64,000 nucleotides of DNA from Brachycybe producta (taxonomy: Eukaryota; Arthropoda; Diplopoda; Playtdesmida; Andrognathidae). The translations under genes and the position numbers were made by a program. The stretch lies in contig JAUPFP010000065.1 in NCBI GenBank assembly GCA_036925085.1, positions 717,032-781,031 of the forward strand. The letters run 5' to 3'. This document shows positions 43,046 through 54,249 of the stretch, in pieces. How positions within the stretch are numbered: the stretch's first letter is position 1; each line of letters begins with the position of its first letter. The notes under the pieces are model-generated. The model searched no databases and was not told the origin of the DNA. It saw only the letters and a program-made list of their open reading frames with translations.

Positions 43046-43095
43046 CTTGGACCTGGTTACACCTCGTAGGTGTACACAGGTCCAAGGTATAAAAG
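43046..43095 (+). promoter_or_regulatory. Hairpin followed by a TATA box
   Basis: A near-perfect inverted repeat (CTTGGACCTG ... CAGGTCCAAG) at 43,046-43,086 abuts GGTATAAAAGG. It looks like the promoter part of an LTR, but no LTR ends are visible. Confidence 0.45.
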
Positions 43096-43283
43096 GACCA
43101 TGCTCCTCTTTGTTCTTGGTCCACTCTTTTGCTTTGCTATTATAATACGTTGATTACTATATCCGTATCACATAATGGGCATGTGGACAAACCATTAATA
43201 TCAAATATTCATTCTTGTAATGTTAATGTTTCTAGCCAAGAATGAATAAAAGTGTTTACAATATAAAACTGCATTGTCTACTG

Positions 43284-44608
43284 TGTGACGACCCAGTTTT
43301 GCTCCTTTAATGAGAAGGAGCAGACTAAATCCTGATGTTGTCTGCTAGACTGCTATAGTAGGCAGCCCCGTAGACGACATGAACCCCAGCCTGGTCACTG
43401 TCAGCCTCCAGGTGGAGCAGCCTGGGGGTGTACTTAATGGCAAACCAGCCATTAAGGAGGGGGGTGTAGTGAGACTGAGGAATGAGAAGATGGAGCTTGT
43501 TCCTGCTGGAGGCCAAGATGGCCTCCAGATCATCAATTCTCATCTCTTTGTTTGCTGTTTGTGTGCTTTGGGTTTTTTCTGCTGAACTTTTTGTTCAGCA
43601 GATACTCGTATATTTATATAATCATTCACTAAGTAAGTGTATATTAAATATTATATTACTAGTGGGGTAATCCGTCATAAATGACGGGAGCCAAATTCAC
43701 AGGCAATTGTGTCCTGCCTTAGAATTTTTTTTTCCTCTGCCCTTTAATGATGTCAGACCAAGTAACAAACCAATCAGAAATTGATAACATTCATAAAACA
43801 GCTGAGCAAAAGAAATTCTAATGCTGAGCACAATTGCCTGTGATAAACTGTAGTTTAATTTTGCTGCTATTATCCCCTCCTTTTTTATATTTGAAAGAGA
43901 AAATGAGCTTTTCATTTTCTCTGGTGTGCTCATGCGCGTCGTTTGTTCCTTTTTTACTGCTTTCATTTCAATTTCAGCCACCCCTCCCACTTTTTTTCAA
44001 CCCTCCACGTTTCTCTCTCTCTCTTTCTCTCTCTCTCCCACTTCTACACTTTCCAACCTTTTCCCCTCTCCAATTTAATATCATGGGGTTCTTGGATGGG
44101 AAGGGTGCAACATATAGTTGACCTTGAAAAAAAAAGCTGTTGATTTCTTCATTTATTTAAATTTATATAAATTCCGACATGCTTCAATGTTTTTGTACAG
44201 TTACTCCACACACACACACATACACACATACACAGACCTGGGATATTATATATATAATAATATTTCTACACTGTGGTCCTGTCACCTTGTTTTGTGGGGA
44301 AGTCACCGAGGTGAGGGTGGGGTTCATGGTTAGGAGTCCCCGTGTCTTCACCGTCCTATTTTCATCTTTAGGCCGATACTTTATGCACCAATTTCATGGT
44401 GGAACCATCTAGAGTTCACTGTGGGTTTATCGTCGTGGGTTGAAGGTCATCTGACTGTCGACATTCAGCGGAGCAGACTCGTGTTGGCCGGGCCACCCTG
44501 GACACGGCGGTGCAAAAAGGCTGCAACCCTGTCCCTGAAAAGTTTCGGTCTGGGTAAGTTGAAGGAAATTTCTCAGGGTATTGTAACCGGGCCAGCCGGG
44601 TTGTTTCA
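43284..44608 (+). repeat. 5' LTR of element D (type II) with a 586-bp insertion
   Basis: Starts TGTGACGACCC and ends GCCGGGTTGTTTCA. The LTR part totals about 730 bp. Sequence at 43,657-44,242 is absent from the other type II LTRs and is flanked by ATATTATAT at 43,648-43,656 and 44,243-44,251. The hairpin near the start is GCTCCTT/AAGGAGC. Confidence 0.85.
43657..44242. mobile_element. Insertion in LTR D containing an inverted repeat
   Basis: Flanked by a possible 9-bp duplication ATATTATAT. It contains an imperfect inverted repeat of about 35 bp with perfect cores CACAGGCAATTGTG (43,698-43,711) and CACAATTGCCTGTG (43,829-43,842), a (CT)n tract near 44,010-44,040 and a short (CA)n near 44,207-44,236. 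No ORF that I recognise. Type unknown. Confidence 0.6.
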
Positions 44609-44610
44609 AT

Positions 44611-44630
44611 TGGTGGAGGAGCTGGGCAGC
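44611..44630 (+). promoter_or_regulatory. Primer binding site of element D
   Basis: TGGTGGAGGAGCTGGGCAGC starts two bases after the LTR. It shares TGGTGGAG with the site of element F (tRNA-Ala-like) and then diverges. Confidence 0.6.
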
Positions 44631-44696
44631 TTTACCCAAGCCCACTTGCATTTTTGGAAGACCATAAAAGCTGTTTTTGAATTTGAATTTGAACTT

Positions 44697-45260
44697 GAAA
44701 AATTACTCTGCAAGCAGCCATAAAGGCCTATGGCAGAGGGACAAGAGTCCAAGTGCAGCATAGAAAATGCATTGTCAAAACCAGAAAATATAAACCCCTA
44801 TTGATATAAACCCAACAACAATTTCAATATTTTTTAATGCTGCAAATATATGCATTGTCAAAACAAAACAAAATTATGACTCCCATAAAATACGTTTTTC
44901 CTGCACAAAATCCCCAGCAAGCGAGTTTCATTGTCGAATCGCCCTATGGACAAATGACCAGTAATAAAAATCTGTTCGTGCAAAAATCTTTCCAACTTTG
45001 TTAGAGTGGTCACCCCTACCCAAATATAATGCCCTGCAAAGTTTACTTGAAGTAGGTTTAGGGCAAAAGCCTTCTAGCATTCGATTAAAGATATTAAGAC
45101 TAAAATCTGAATATCTTGCAAGTAAACTATACCAACCAAGCTCTAAAAGCATTTTAGTTACACTGTCAGCTTATCCATATTTACCACAAACAAACCTAGC
45201 AGCCCTGCATTGGACCATTTCTATAGAACCACCTTTCTATTACACCACTGGCGGGTGTGA
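44697..45260 (+). repeat. Repeat R1, copy 2, with extra flank
   Basis: 44,697-44,904 matches 11,940-12,147 almost exactly. The following 350 bp (with a plus-strand frame from 44,998 starting MLEWSPLPKYNALQSLLEVG) is not found elsewhere in the window. Together they replace the N-terminal third of gag in element D. Confidence 0.75.
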
Positions 45261-45289
45261 ACTTTGTCCACGGTACAGTGGAGAAAAAC

Positions 45290-47292
45290 AGGTTTGACCG
45301 TTGGTTGCTGGTTGCTTGGTTGCTCTTTCATCCGTTATGATGGACGGAAGGATATGATGCCTTTTCTCTGGCAGTTCGAAGCAAAGGCTCGAGCTCAGCG
45401 CTGGACAGATAAGGCCAAATGCAGTTACTTTACGTATCTGCTGGATGGGCCCGCTGAAGAGTATTACGCCAGCTTGGTGGATGTTCAGCCGGACCTGTCC
45501 TGGCCTGAGCTCAGATGGGTGTTGCTTCACCGGTTTCGAATCAAGAATCAGACTCAGGCCTATTTTGACCGTTTCGAAGCCATGATGCAGGGGCCCGCTG
45601 AGTCGCTTGTCATTCCACCGGCGCTTTATTGAGCTGGCGGTACGGGTTTCTTTTAAAGAGGACGAGTCTTGACAACTCCTTTGTTTTACGAAGAAACTTC
45701 AGCCCACGAACGAACAGAGCATGACTTTACCGCCGAAGGAATGTTGGTCGAGGCCGATATGCTCACGGTGGGAGAATTTCCTGCCTGTACCTCGATGGTA
45801 CTGTAACGACCCGACTTGGTCGCTACAATACCTACGGCAAATTCTGAACAACTTACCGTCGCTTGACCTCCTTGGGACGGGTCGAAGCGCTGGCCAGCCC
45901 TCCTCTTGTACCCGTCCGTGTCCACGGGTAGCGCCGGACGGAAGTCGTCTCCCTCGTCGCACGTCGACGGACGAAAGACCGCCGAACAAGACGAGGAACC
46001 CACGGTAGATCCCCGATGGATCCTACCGCGGAACCGCGCGCGAAGCACCGGACGACATGCTGGAAAACATGGCGGAACAGGACGGTGATGGTGACGGCGT
46101 TTCCCCACACCGGAACCCCCACCTTCCCCACGGTAACTTCCCCAGTAATATTAAAGAAATAATATGACACGGACACAGTGGTTGGAGAGAGTGAAAATAA
46201 ACAGTAATTTATTCACAAGGAATATATAAAAACACTCACTGTATAAATGGGCAATATCTGCTGGTAAATTCTACCAGCAGAGAGCCAACAAGAGATGCAA
46301 ATAGATGATTCTCCTGGCTAATCCCTGCCAGGAGAAGAGGTTAATGACCTCCTTACACAAAGGCAACAAAGAGATGAATGGTGGCCATCTTGGCCACCTG
46401 CTGAATGATGAGAGCATACACCTATCTTCACACATCAAGGGTTTCACTTCCACTGTCTAGTATACAATGGCCACTGCCATTATATACACCCCCAGGCTGC
46501 TCCACCTGGGGGAGGACAGGGACCCTTGCTGGCCATTTTGTCGTCTGCTTGGCAATCAATTTAGCAAGTGCCTAGCAGACGACATGGGATTTAGTTCTGC
46601 ACCAAAAAGGAGCAGAACTGGGTCGTCACAGTACCAGAGACAAAGACTTTGGTCAGGGCCTTCAGTGCTGTGACACAGCCCACAGGCTCTGCTAGGTCTT
46701 CCTCCAACTCTTCGGGTGTGAAGGCAACTGTGCCGTCCAAATCGAACGGTGTGACTGCCAAGACCAAAGGGAAGAAGGGTAAAAAGACTGAACAGCAGAG
46801 TCAGGGTGGAAATAAGTCTACAGCAGCAACATCGGGGTCCGGCCAAACAGCTGGAGGTGGAGGTCTTACTTGTAGGCAACCAGGTCCATGCTTTAGGTGT
46901 AACCAGATAGGTCACCTTAAGAAGGGCTGTCTAAAGGCTGCAGCCCAAAGAAGGTTGCGAGGGTAACACCGAGCGAGTGCCAAAACCAGATAGAAGAAGG
47001 GTAAAAAGACTGGATGGCAGAGTCAGGGTGGAATTAAGTCCACAGCAGCACTTTCTGGGTTCAGCCAAACAGCTGGAGGTGGATGTCCTGCTAGTAAGCA
47101 ACCTGGGGAAACACCGGGGCTGGGGAACACCGGGCAAAAGCCAGGTGGTGCGGTAAAGCTGGGTTTAGCACCCATTGTACTACAGGGCTGAGAGTATCTG
47201 GCCACCGTAATTGATGATCAGATGTTCTATCTACCCGTGGCATGTGACGAAAGTTGGCCTTCATTAAACCACCACCGGTCACTGCAGAACTG
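45290..47292 (+). pseudogene. gag: Gag of element D, split by a solo LTR
   Basis: First part 45,330-45,801: PFLWQFEAKARAQRWTDKAK and CSYFTYLLDGPAEEYYASLV. Second part from 46,635: VRAFSAVTQPTGSARSSS, then the intact zinc knuckle CFRCNQIGHLKKGC (near 46,890-46,935). A roughly 120-bp stretch upstream of the knuckle is repeated downstream (46,765-46,885 versus 46,991-47,105). The C-terminus (YLATVIDDQMFYLPVACDES) ends at TGA 47,290-47,292. Confidence 0.85.
45802..46630 (-). mobile_element. Solo type II LTR inserted in gag of element D (TSD GTAC)
   Basis: Minus-strand LTR, 829 bp, starting TGTGACGACCC and ending GTCGGGTCGTTACA. GTAC is duplicated at 45,798-45,801 and 46,631-46,634. Gag reading is interrupted at one edge and resumes at the other. 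The hairpin near the start is GTTCTGC/GCAGAAC. Confidence 0.93.
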
Positions 47293-47535
47293 AGTTGCAG
47301 TCGACTTTTAATGCTTAAAAACATGTTTTACAAGGTTTGGACGGTCCAAACAGATGTTTGGCCAGTGCCGACCTTGCTGCTCCCATAGGAAGTAGTTGTT
47401 ACTGTTGTTCACGGTACCGTTACCGTTTGTTACCATTTGCACGGTTAGAACGGGATTTAGCATGGTGAAAGTTCGTGGAAATCACTGCCCACCGTGATAA
47501 ACCAAATTCTTACGGTAATCTTTGGTTATTTTCAG
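47293..47535 (+). other. Pre-ORF3 array remnant and splice acceptor in element D
   Basis: Starts right after the gag stop, so the deletion joined gag to the middle of the pre-ORF3 array. ACGGT/ACCGT words persist. It ends AATTCTTACGG ... TTTGGTTATTTTCAG at 47,535, matching the acceptor and branch-site-like CTTAC of element E. Confidence 0.6.
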
Positions 47536-49755
47536 AATACCACAGCAGAGAAGGAAGGAATCGACAGTGGGAGCAGTCTCTCAGTCCGTTGCATCCAGAA
47601 GATGCTGGACTATTGGATTTGGATCCTGGGTGTTCTCGGACTCTATTGGGCTGGTCGTAGCAGACCTCGTCGATGGAGGACCTTTGGGTTCACTGTATGT
47701 AGGAGACACTATGGTAGCTCAGGCATCCCCACCGACTCCACTTTATTTTGCGTCCGTGTGGGGATGGTTGACACCGAATCACACCATGGCATCACTGAAG
47801 GCAATCTTTCAGTTGGGAGTCATTTTGATTCCTATGGTTGGTGAGCCAGTGGGCTCAAGTACGCCCATCAAAAAGGTGGCCACCTGTGTGGAGGTTGCCT
47901 CAATGGCGAAACTTGATGCTCTGGTGGACCAAAGCCGGCTAGAATTGGCTAGCCTGGTGGAGGAAAGCAGGGATGTCTCTTTGTGAGGCACCCTTGTCAT
48001 AGAAACGGAGGCAGGGATAGACACCACTGAGGATTCAGTGATGCCTGTCTCTAGGCAGTGGAGAGGCCATTTTATCATCTTTTCAGATGGCTCTTCAGGG
48101 TCTGAAGAGAGATGACAGGCCTCCACGGGTAAACGGTTGGTGACCAGATCACGTGAGAGTACTCCCACCGCTCAAGGAAGTCCAATTAGGTCAACCCTTT
48201 CGGAAAAGGCGGAAGAGGACTGACTTGATCTCCTTCATGAAAGCCAAAAGTACCAGACGCTGTCAGATGGTTATCTGATGACTGATGGGAAATGCTATCA
48301 TATGGGGGTACACTTACCAGCAGTACCATAAGGACAGTTCAAAAACCAAATAGCGATGTTTACGCTGGCAGTCTGACTTCTGCCTGAGTCCCTGACTCAT
48401 CCTGAGGGAGCCGTGGGCTGCCTGGCCTGTCACCCAGCCACCTGTCATAGGTCCGAACATGGCGATGACTGGTTGTTTGGGTTGGCAATCTGGGACTCCC
48501 AAGAGGGACCGACGTGCAGAATAGAAGGACAACCAGCCTTCTCCTCCCACTCCGAGGAAGAGCACTCCAGTAAGTGGTGGTGCTGGTCAGGAACAAAAAT
48601 GTTCCCGCCCCTTCACCCCACCAGTGGCTAGTTGTCCATTAGAGAAAAAGGCTAAGACCTCTCGTGGCAGTCCAGCCCGCTTCCCCAAAGGCAAATGTAG
48701 CCAGGAGGACCACTTGTGGTACCACTAGGCACAAGAGGCAAAGTTCCAAGGCCAGGTAAAAAGGGCAGAATGCCAACAAGAGTTCGAGCTCCAGACCACT
48801 CAGTTTCCGTCCCTGCAGGAAGCTGAAGTAAGGAATCTGCTCATTACAGGGGATGCTCCTGTTGAAAGTGGTGTCACTCCAGTTCCGAGGTATCGCCCGA
48901 AGGGGGCGATACAAGCTGCCAAGGCAGCAGCCCAAGGTGTAGCAGTTAAACCTGTTCGTGGGAAGAGTCAGCCGACCCTTGCACCGGTGAAGTAGAATCT
49001 TCCCCGGGATGATCGAGGACATTTCGTGGTGACCCGGCCATCCTCGACCATCAGTTCGGATACCGGAGCCAGTTCAAAGGCGAGTACAGCTTCAGTTAAA
49101 AAGCCTACGGATGGCAAGTCCAGTCATTCCAAGGGGGCTAACGACCCTGGGAGGTCTGACTGGCCGGTAATTTTTTGAGCTCCGGTGCATTCAGCTCAAA
49201 GCACGGTGAACCTTCTCATAAAAAGAAAAACAAGGGCAAGAAGTCCAAGCATGGGAAAAATGACGGTATGCAGATTTCCGCCCAAGGGTCCCAGGGGACT
49301 GGTGGCAGAATTATCAGAATAGAGGAGGAGGAGTCCCGACACATGATAGGCATGTCGGCCAGAAAAAACTGGACTATGTTGTTCTTGGCATGCCTCCATC
49401 CTTCCCGCAGGTGGTCACAGTACCGAACTTATTGGTTCGGTTGGTTGGAACTCTCCACCAGGCCAACTCGCCTTTACCTAATGGTGGGGGCAGCCTGGTG
49501 GAGGCAAGTAGTGTTTTAATTAAACGTGGTCCCGTGCCTTCTGTAGGAAGGCACGATAGGGTCTTTGAGCCCCTAGGACCGGACGAAAGTTCCAGGTCTT
49601 TCCAGCCCGAGGGTGAGGGTCGACACTTTGGAGTCATGCCTCTGTATTCAGGAGAAGAGGTCTTTCTGAATAACCAACTTGGTCTATGGCAGGACCTGCC
49701 AGGAATGAAGGGGTTCCAGTACCAGGGGTACTATCATTTGGGAGAGCCATGTACG
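47536..49755 (+). pseudogene. ORF3 of element D, broken
   Basis: Begins NTTAEKEGIDSGS after the acceptor, then SPLHPEDAGLLDLD, DQSRLELASLVEESRDVSL, the basic and coiled parts (near 48,600-48,900), the Lys-rich linker (SSKHGEPSHKKKNKGKKSKH near 49,190) and the start of the C-terminal domain (VFLNNQLGLWQDLPGMKGFQ, YQGYYHLGEP near 49,660-49,750). It stops at about 49,755, where element F begins, so most of the C-terminal domain is lost. Many frameshifts. Confidence 0.75.
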
Positions 49756-51437
49756 GTGGCCAGGTACTTTTGACCCTCCAGCCACACCGGCGCTAAGCCT
49801 GGAGTTGGCTGGAGCTTCTGGCTTGCACCAGGCTTCACTACAGCAACATGTCCCTTTGCCGCAGCATCAGGACAGTCCCATCTCAGGTGCCCCATTTGGT
49901 TGCACCCAAAACACGGGCCAACTCGCCGAAGTGAACCTCCTGATCCACGGTCCGTACCACAAGGTGTTGCCGCCGGCTGACCTCCACCAGAGCCTGCCGT
50001 CTTCTTTTTGCCTCCGGTCTTGGCTCCTGCTTTGTCCGACTTGGACGGTGCAGCAGCCTTCACACCCGTTTGGCTCGAATATGAAGCCTTGGCAGAGCTC
50101 TCAGAGGTAGCCGTGGTTCCGGAGGACAAAGCGCTAGCCCTGTCCTGAGGAGCCCCTCTGGTACGGTTAGGTAATTTACCTGTTAGAAGCAAATCGGCTT
50201 CCACCAGCCGTGCCTTTCTGGCATATGCTTCCACCGTACCGGCCTTACAACCGATCAATTGATCAGTGATGGCCGTCAGGAGTTTCCGTTTGAAGCGAAT
50301 GAGACGACAGCTCTCGTCTTCGCCCGGAGACACTCGGTCGGACAGTTCCAAGAACCGCCAGTAGAATGCCTGCACAGACTCGATAGCCCCCTGTTTCATT
50401 GACTCGAATTCGCCGAAACAGAGGCGAGCCTGGTTACTGGTGCTGAAGCGGCTACGCATAGCATCCTTCAGCTCAGTCCAGGTCAGGTCAGGAAGAGTTT
50501 CCACCAAAGTGGCGTAATATTCTTCCGCCGGACCGTCCAGCAGAAACGTGAAGAAACTGCATCAGGACTCGTCTGTCCAGTGCTAAGCTCGGGCTTTCGC
50601 TTCGAACTTGCGGAGAAAAGGCGACAAGTCCTCTCTGCCGTCGTAACGAGCAAATGAGTGAACCGGGTTAACGAACCCGAACGCCTGAACCTCCGCTGGA
50701 GCGGGCGTCCATGCAGCGGCGCTAACCCTGCGAGGCTGCCTGCTCCGGTTCCCCGAAACGTCAGACTTGGACTCAGCTTCCGAAGGTATCACCAAGTGAA
50801 CTCTCGGCTGCTGTCCGGGTGCGGGAGGAGCTCCCCGGCCAATCCCCCTAGGAGATGGCCTGGGTGCCTCCCGAGAAGGTTCCCGCCTGGCTTGCACCAG
50901 CGGTACCTCCTCCCGTGCGCTTTCACGCACAGGCGACAGTGAACACTCCGGCACCTCTCTCGGTTCGACCGCCGAACGAGACAGCCGTCCTTCCAACCGA
51001 AGGACATCTATCCCGTAAGCGATCTCCCTGAGTTGCCGCTCAGTGAGCGTTACCAAAAAGGCCCGGCCCTCCCGTGCAGTATCATCGGGAATCACCACCC
51101 GGTCCCAAAGGGGCTGTCCGCTCCATCCAACCGGACGAGCGGCGGTGGAAGCCTGTACAATCGGCCGCGACTGATCGTCATCCCCGATGAGATCACCATC
51201 GGATCCACTGTCTTCCAACGGGTATTCTCCTGGACGAATGTCACTGCGGCATTTCCGCACAGTGACCCATTCATCCGGGAAATCCCCATCCAAGCTACCG
51301 CCTTGTCCGCCTGTCACCAGGAGGACTCCGCCTTCCGCCCCCTCAAGGGGACGGTCGACTACGCGGCCGCGTAACTCCAAACCCACATCTGCACCAAGTT
51401 CCCGACCTCCCGTCGGTACTTTTGGGGCTAGCTCCAT
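49756..51437 (-). pseudogene. gag: Gag of element F
   Basis: Start at 51,437 (MELAPKVPTGGRELGADVGL). The first 284 residues are open: REIAYGIDVLRLEGRLSRS, PRPSPRGIGRGAPPAPGQQP, then PFLRKFEAKARA. A TAA (near 50,583) and a second stop nearby interrupt HWTDES. The second part (DGPAEEYYATLVETLPDLTW, RFKRKLLTAITDQLIGCKA) has an intact zinc knuckle CFGCNQMGHLRWDC near 49,880-49,920. It is about 560 residues in all, the most complete gag here and useful as reference for A, B and D. Confidence 0.9.
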
Positions 51438-51439
51438 TT

Positions 51440-51975
51440 TTTACCATAAATGAACGGTAAAATCTGGACAAAGCCACCAGATAGCGGATTCCCACCGTCG
51501 AAAACGGTAAATTCACGGTCAAAAGTCCGTAAAATACCGTAACGAACGGATGGAACCGTGCGAAACCGCGGTATCACGGACAAAAGTATGTGTCTTACGG
51601 TAAGGTACGGTCAGAGTTTTACTCCTACCGGTTTCTACCGCGGTCCCACGGACAAATGTTCGCACCCCACGGTGTACTTCACGGTACAAAGACTTTTACC
51701 ACTTTCTACCGTGGTTCCACGGACCAAAGTCCGCACCCCACGGTGTAATTGCCGTAAAAACCTCTCCAACCACTTTCCACCACGGTACAACGGACAACCG
51801 TCCGAAACCCACGGTGAAATTACGGTTCACAAGGTTTGTGAGGTTCACCAACGGTTTCTGTCGCCGTCCCACGGACCAAAGTCTGTGCCCAGCAGCGTAC
51901 TACCGTCGCAAAGTGATTTGACCGTCGAAACGGTCAAATCCACTGTTCAAAACCATGCAAGAGGATGGGTACGAG
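51440..51975 (-). promoter_or_regulatory. Leader hairpin array of element F, six units
   Basis: Six inverted repeats of the ACGGAC-N4-GTCCGT type at about 51,515, 51,576, 51,648, 51,719, 51,790 and 51,871 (first base), spaced 61, 72, 71, 71 and 81 bp. Several have one or two mismatches. Between them are ACCGTGG and CGGTAGAAA-type words in a fixed order, so the array is a decayed tandem repeat of about 71 bp. Confidence 0.85.
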
Positions 51976-51993
51976 TACCCGGCGCCTCCACCA
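51976..51993 (-). promoter_or_regulatory. Primer binding site of element F
   Basis: TGGTGGAGGCGCCGGGTA starts two bases after the LTR and continues CTCGTACCC. This resembles the complement of a tRNA-Ala 3' end, with TGGTGGAG and GCCGGG as the diagnostic blocks. Confidence 0.65.
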
Positions 51994-51995
51994 AT

Positions 51996-52793
51996 TGTAA
52001 CGACCCGACTGGTCTGTCACAATACCACGGGCAGACTTTCGTACTGTCAAAAAAACTTTACCAAAACTTACCCGGCACCAGACTCCAAACGGGGACGGGA
52101 TCGCACCCGTAGCCGCCTCTGCATGGTGAACGTTGGGTAACGTCGGCTCCCGGAGTCTCCCTCGCCGGACACGACGGTCGATCCGCCGCCACAACGAGAA
52201 TATCGCGATGGAACCCTTTCCACCGCGAGCCGACGTAAGCACCGGCCGACAATAGGCCGGAAAGAGATGGTGGAATCCCGTAGAATCCTCACCCTCCCCG
52301 CGGTACTCCCCAATAAGGCACACAACACAGATGTAAGTAAAATTAAAAAGGAATATATTTATTCACTTACAGTATAAAATGATATGCAGTGGTTAGATGT
52401 AACTTCACACAACTTGGATGGTTAAACCCAACCAGCCAAGCCCCCATGAAGAACACCCCAAAAGGCAACACAAAAGAAAAGATCCAAAACAATCCAAACA
52501 AAGGATAATGGAGGCCACCCTGGCCTCCAGCATGGACGATCCACTCCAGTCAATTGCCTACAACACACTGCCCAGATTCAATGGCTGACCAAGCCAAAGA
52601 AACCTCCAGGCAACTCCACCTGGAGGGGACAGTGGTCACTTCTGACCTCTCACCCATTGACTTAAATGGTGAGAGGTTTGCTGGCACCAAAATGGCGTCC
52701 GACCCAACAGCCTACTATATGCTGCCAGGCAGATCACCATAGGGAGTTCGTCTGCTCAATCAAAAATTTGATTGAGCAGACCAGGTTGCCACA
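51996..52793 (-). repeat. 5' LTR of element F (type I, 798 bp)
   Basis: Minus strand: starts TGTGGCAACC and ends CCAGTCGGGTCGTTACA. The 13-bp U3 hairpin (TCTGCTCAATCAA and mate) is perfect. It keeps the AT-rich poly(A) region near 52,340-52,370. Confidence 0.93.
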
Positions 52794-52929
52794 GGTATAT
52801 ACATAAAATTACTGTAATATTTAAATGACTATGATATAAATAGTTACATATTTTATTATAACCTTAAAATTCATTAATAATGATAAAATTAAGTACAACA
52901 TTTTAAAATTTGATTTTTTTTTTATGACA

Positions 52930-54244
52930 TCAGTGGGATTTCTTAAGAATGTCCAAATTATCCCAGGACGTCTTGGACTTATTGTGGACATAACAGGACG
53001 TCCTGTGGATATTGTGTGCTGTGTGGGTCATGATGTTCTTCTCCGGGATTTCCAACACGCCCGGAGTCATGATGACTCCATTCCTTTCAAAAACCTGCTA
53101 GTGAACATGTACTAATAGCATTTCACCAGCATCAGGACATTGGTCACATCTGAATTTTACAACTCTCTCCTCCCTAGGTCCTAGTTGAACTCAGTAAAGT
53201 AGGCACAAAGGTAGAGTTTGTACAGTTTTACAGGTTATACAGGATACATTACAATACATAGGACATGTTTCACAGGATAATCGTTCTTTTTGCAGGCTTC
53301 TTAAGTGTCCAAGGAGGTCCTGTTGTTTGTTTTGTTCTTTTCCTCTTTGCATTAATTTTCGGAGGGTTGGCCAGTTCCTTGCTGGTTGAGGCCCCCTCAT
53401 TTACTTTAATCTCGTTTCGAAAAGTCTCAGTGCTTTCTTTCGGTGATGCATTTGTCGTGGTTTACTCCATCGGTTTCATTACAGCTGACCGTCTTACCTC
53501 GAAAACATCTCTGTAAAACCAGATCCTCTTTCTGGTCATGTCTACCAGGAGTCGAAAGGCTCGGCCTAAGTCTCTCCCCAGTAGAGCTTCATCTTTACCT
53601 TTAATTATCAGCATCTTTGTACAGTATATACTATCTTCTTAAACAACTCAATTTTTACCAACCACAATTCAAGATCCGCCAGCTGCTTGCAGCATGCATG
53701 ATTTTTTCTCTTTCTCGATCCAAAGTCCTAGAGCGGTGGCCATTCGTTCGCTCAACACGCTAACATCAGCTCCAGAATCGACCATCATTTTAATCAATTT
53801 TCCATTTATCGTCACAACCAACAGAGAACGTCCTGTGGATCGTAGCCTTGACTGAATATCTAGGGCTCCATCTGTTTCCATTTTCACTGATTCAGATGGG
53901 GCTCCATTCACTACTGAATTAGTTTTTGCTTTTGAAATCTTTGATCCTGGTGCAACGTTGGCCACCGAGGAATCAATTTCTCGTTTTTCGTTTTTCAATT
54001 CTTCTATTTTATGGCTTGTTAAAGAATTTTTCTCATTTGTTTTAGTTGTCAATTTGGGTAGAACTTTATCCAGTGGCAAATTGGCATCTGGGTTTGTTGT
54101 GGTCTTACAATTGGCTGCAAAGATGACAAGGGATTCATGAAAGTATTCTACCGCATCTATCATTGTAGGACTAATGGCTGACCCCATACCAGTTTTGGTC
54201 GCAACCTTTGCACCTGGTCGGAACTTGGTGTGTGATGACTCCAC
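52930..54244 (-). pseudogene. pol: Protease region of gypsy-lineage remnant H
   Basis: An open stretch of 191 residues (53,669-54,244) ends with SLLVVTINGKLIKMMVDSGA and DVSVLSERMATALGLWIEKE, an aspartic protease DSG motif. After a short gap the frame resumes MLIIKGKDEALLGRDLGRAF, the flap-side block. It decays toward 52,930. Elements A and B have the same block order, but with DTG in B. No RT follows. Confidence 0.7.
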
Positions 54245-54249
54245 CAGCT

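Larger units (their letters stand above)
43284..49755 (+). mobile_element. Element D: gypsy-family element lacking all of pol
   Basis: Plus strand. It has a 5' type II LTR with an insertion, a primer site, repeat R1 in place of the gag N-terminus, the rest of gag interrupted by a solo LTR, then a direct jump from the gag C-terminus to the pre-ORF3 array and ORF3. It ends abruptly at about 49,755 against element F, with no 3' LTR. Protease, RT, RNase H and integrase are entirely absent. Confidence 0.85.
49756..52793 (-). mobile_element. Element F: 5' half of a gypsy-family element
   Basis: Minus strand: a complete type I LTR (51,996-52,793), primer site, the best hairpin-array leader in the window, and gag nearly to its end. 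Everything after gag is missing; the break meets element D head-on at about 49,755. Confidence 0.88.

Noticed and set aside
43834..44143. Ser/Phe/Leu-rich frame across the (CT)n tract
   Set aside because: Low-complexity translation of a pyrimidine tract inside an insertion in an LTR.
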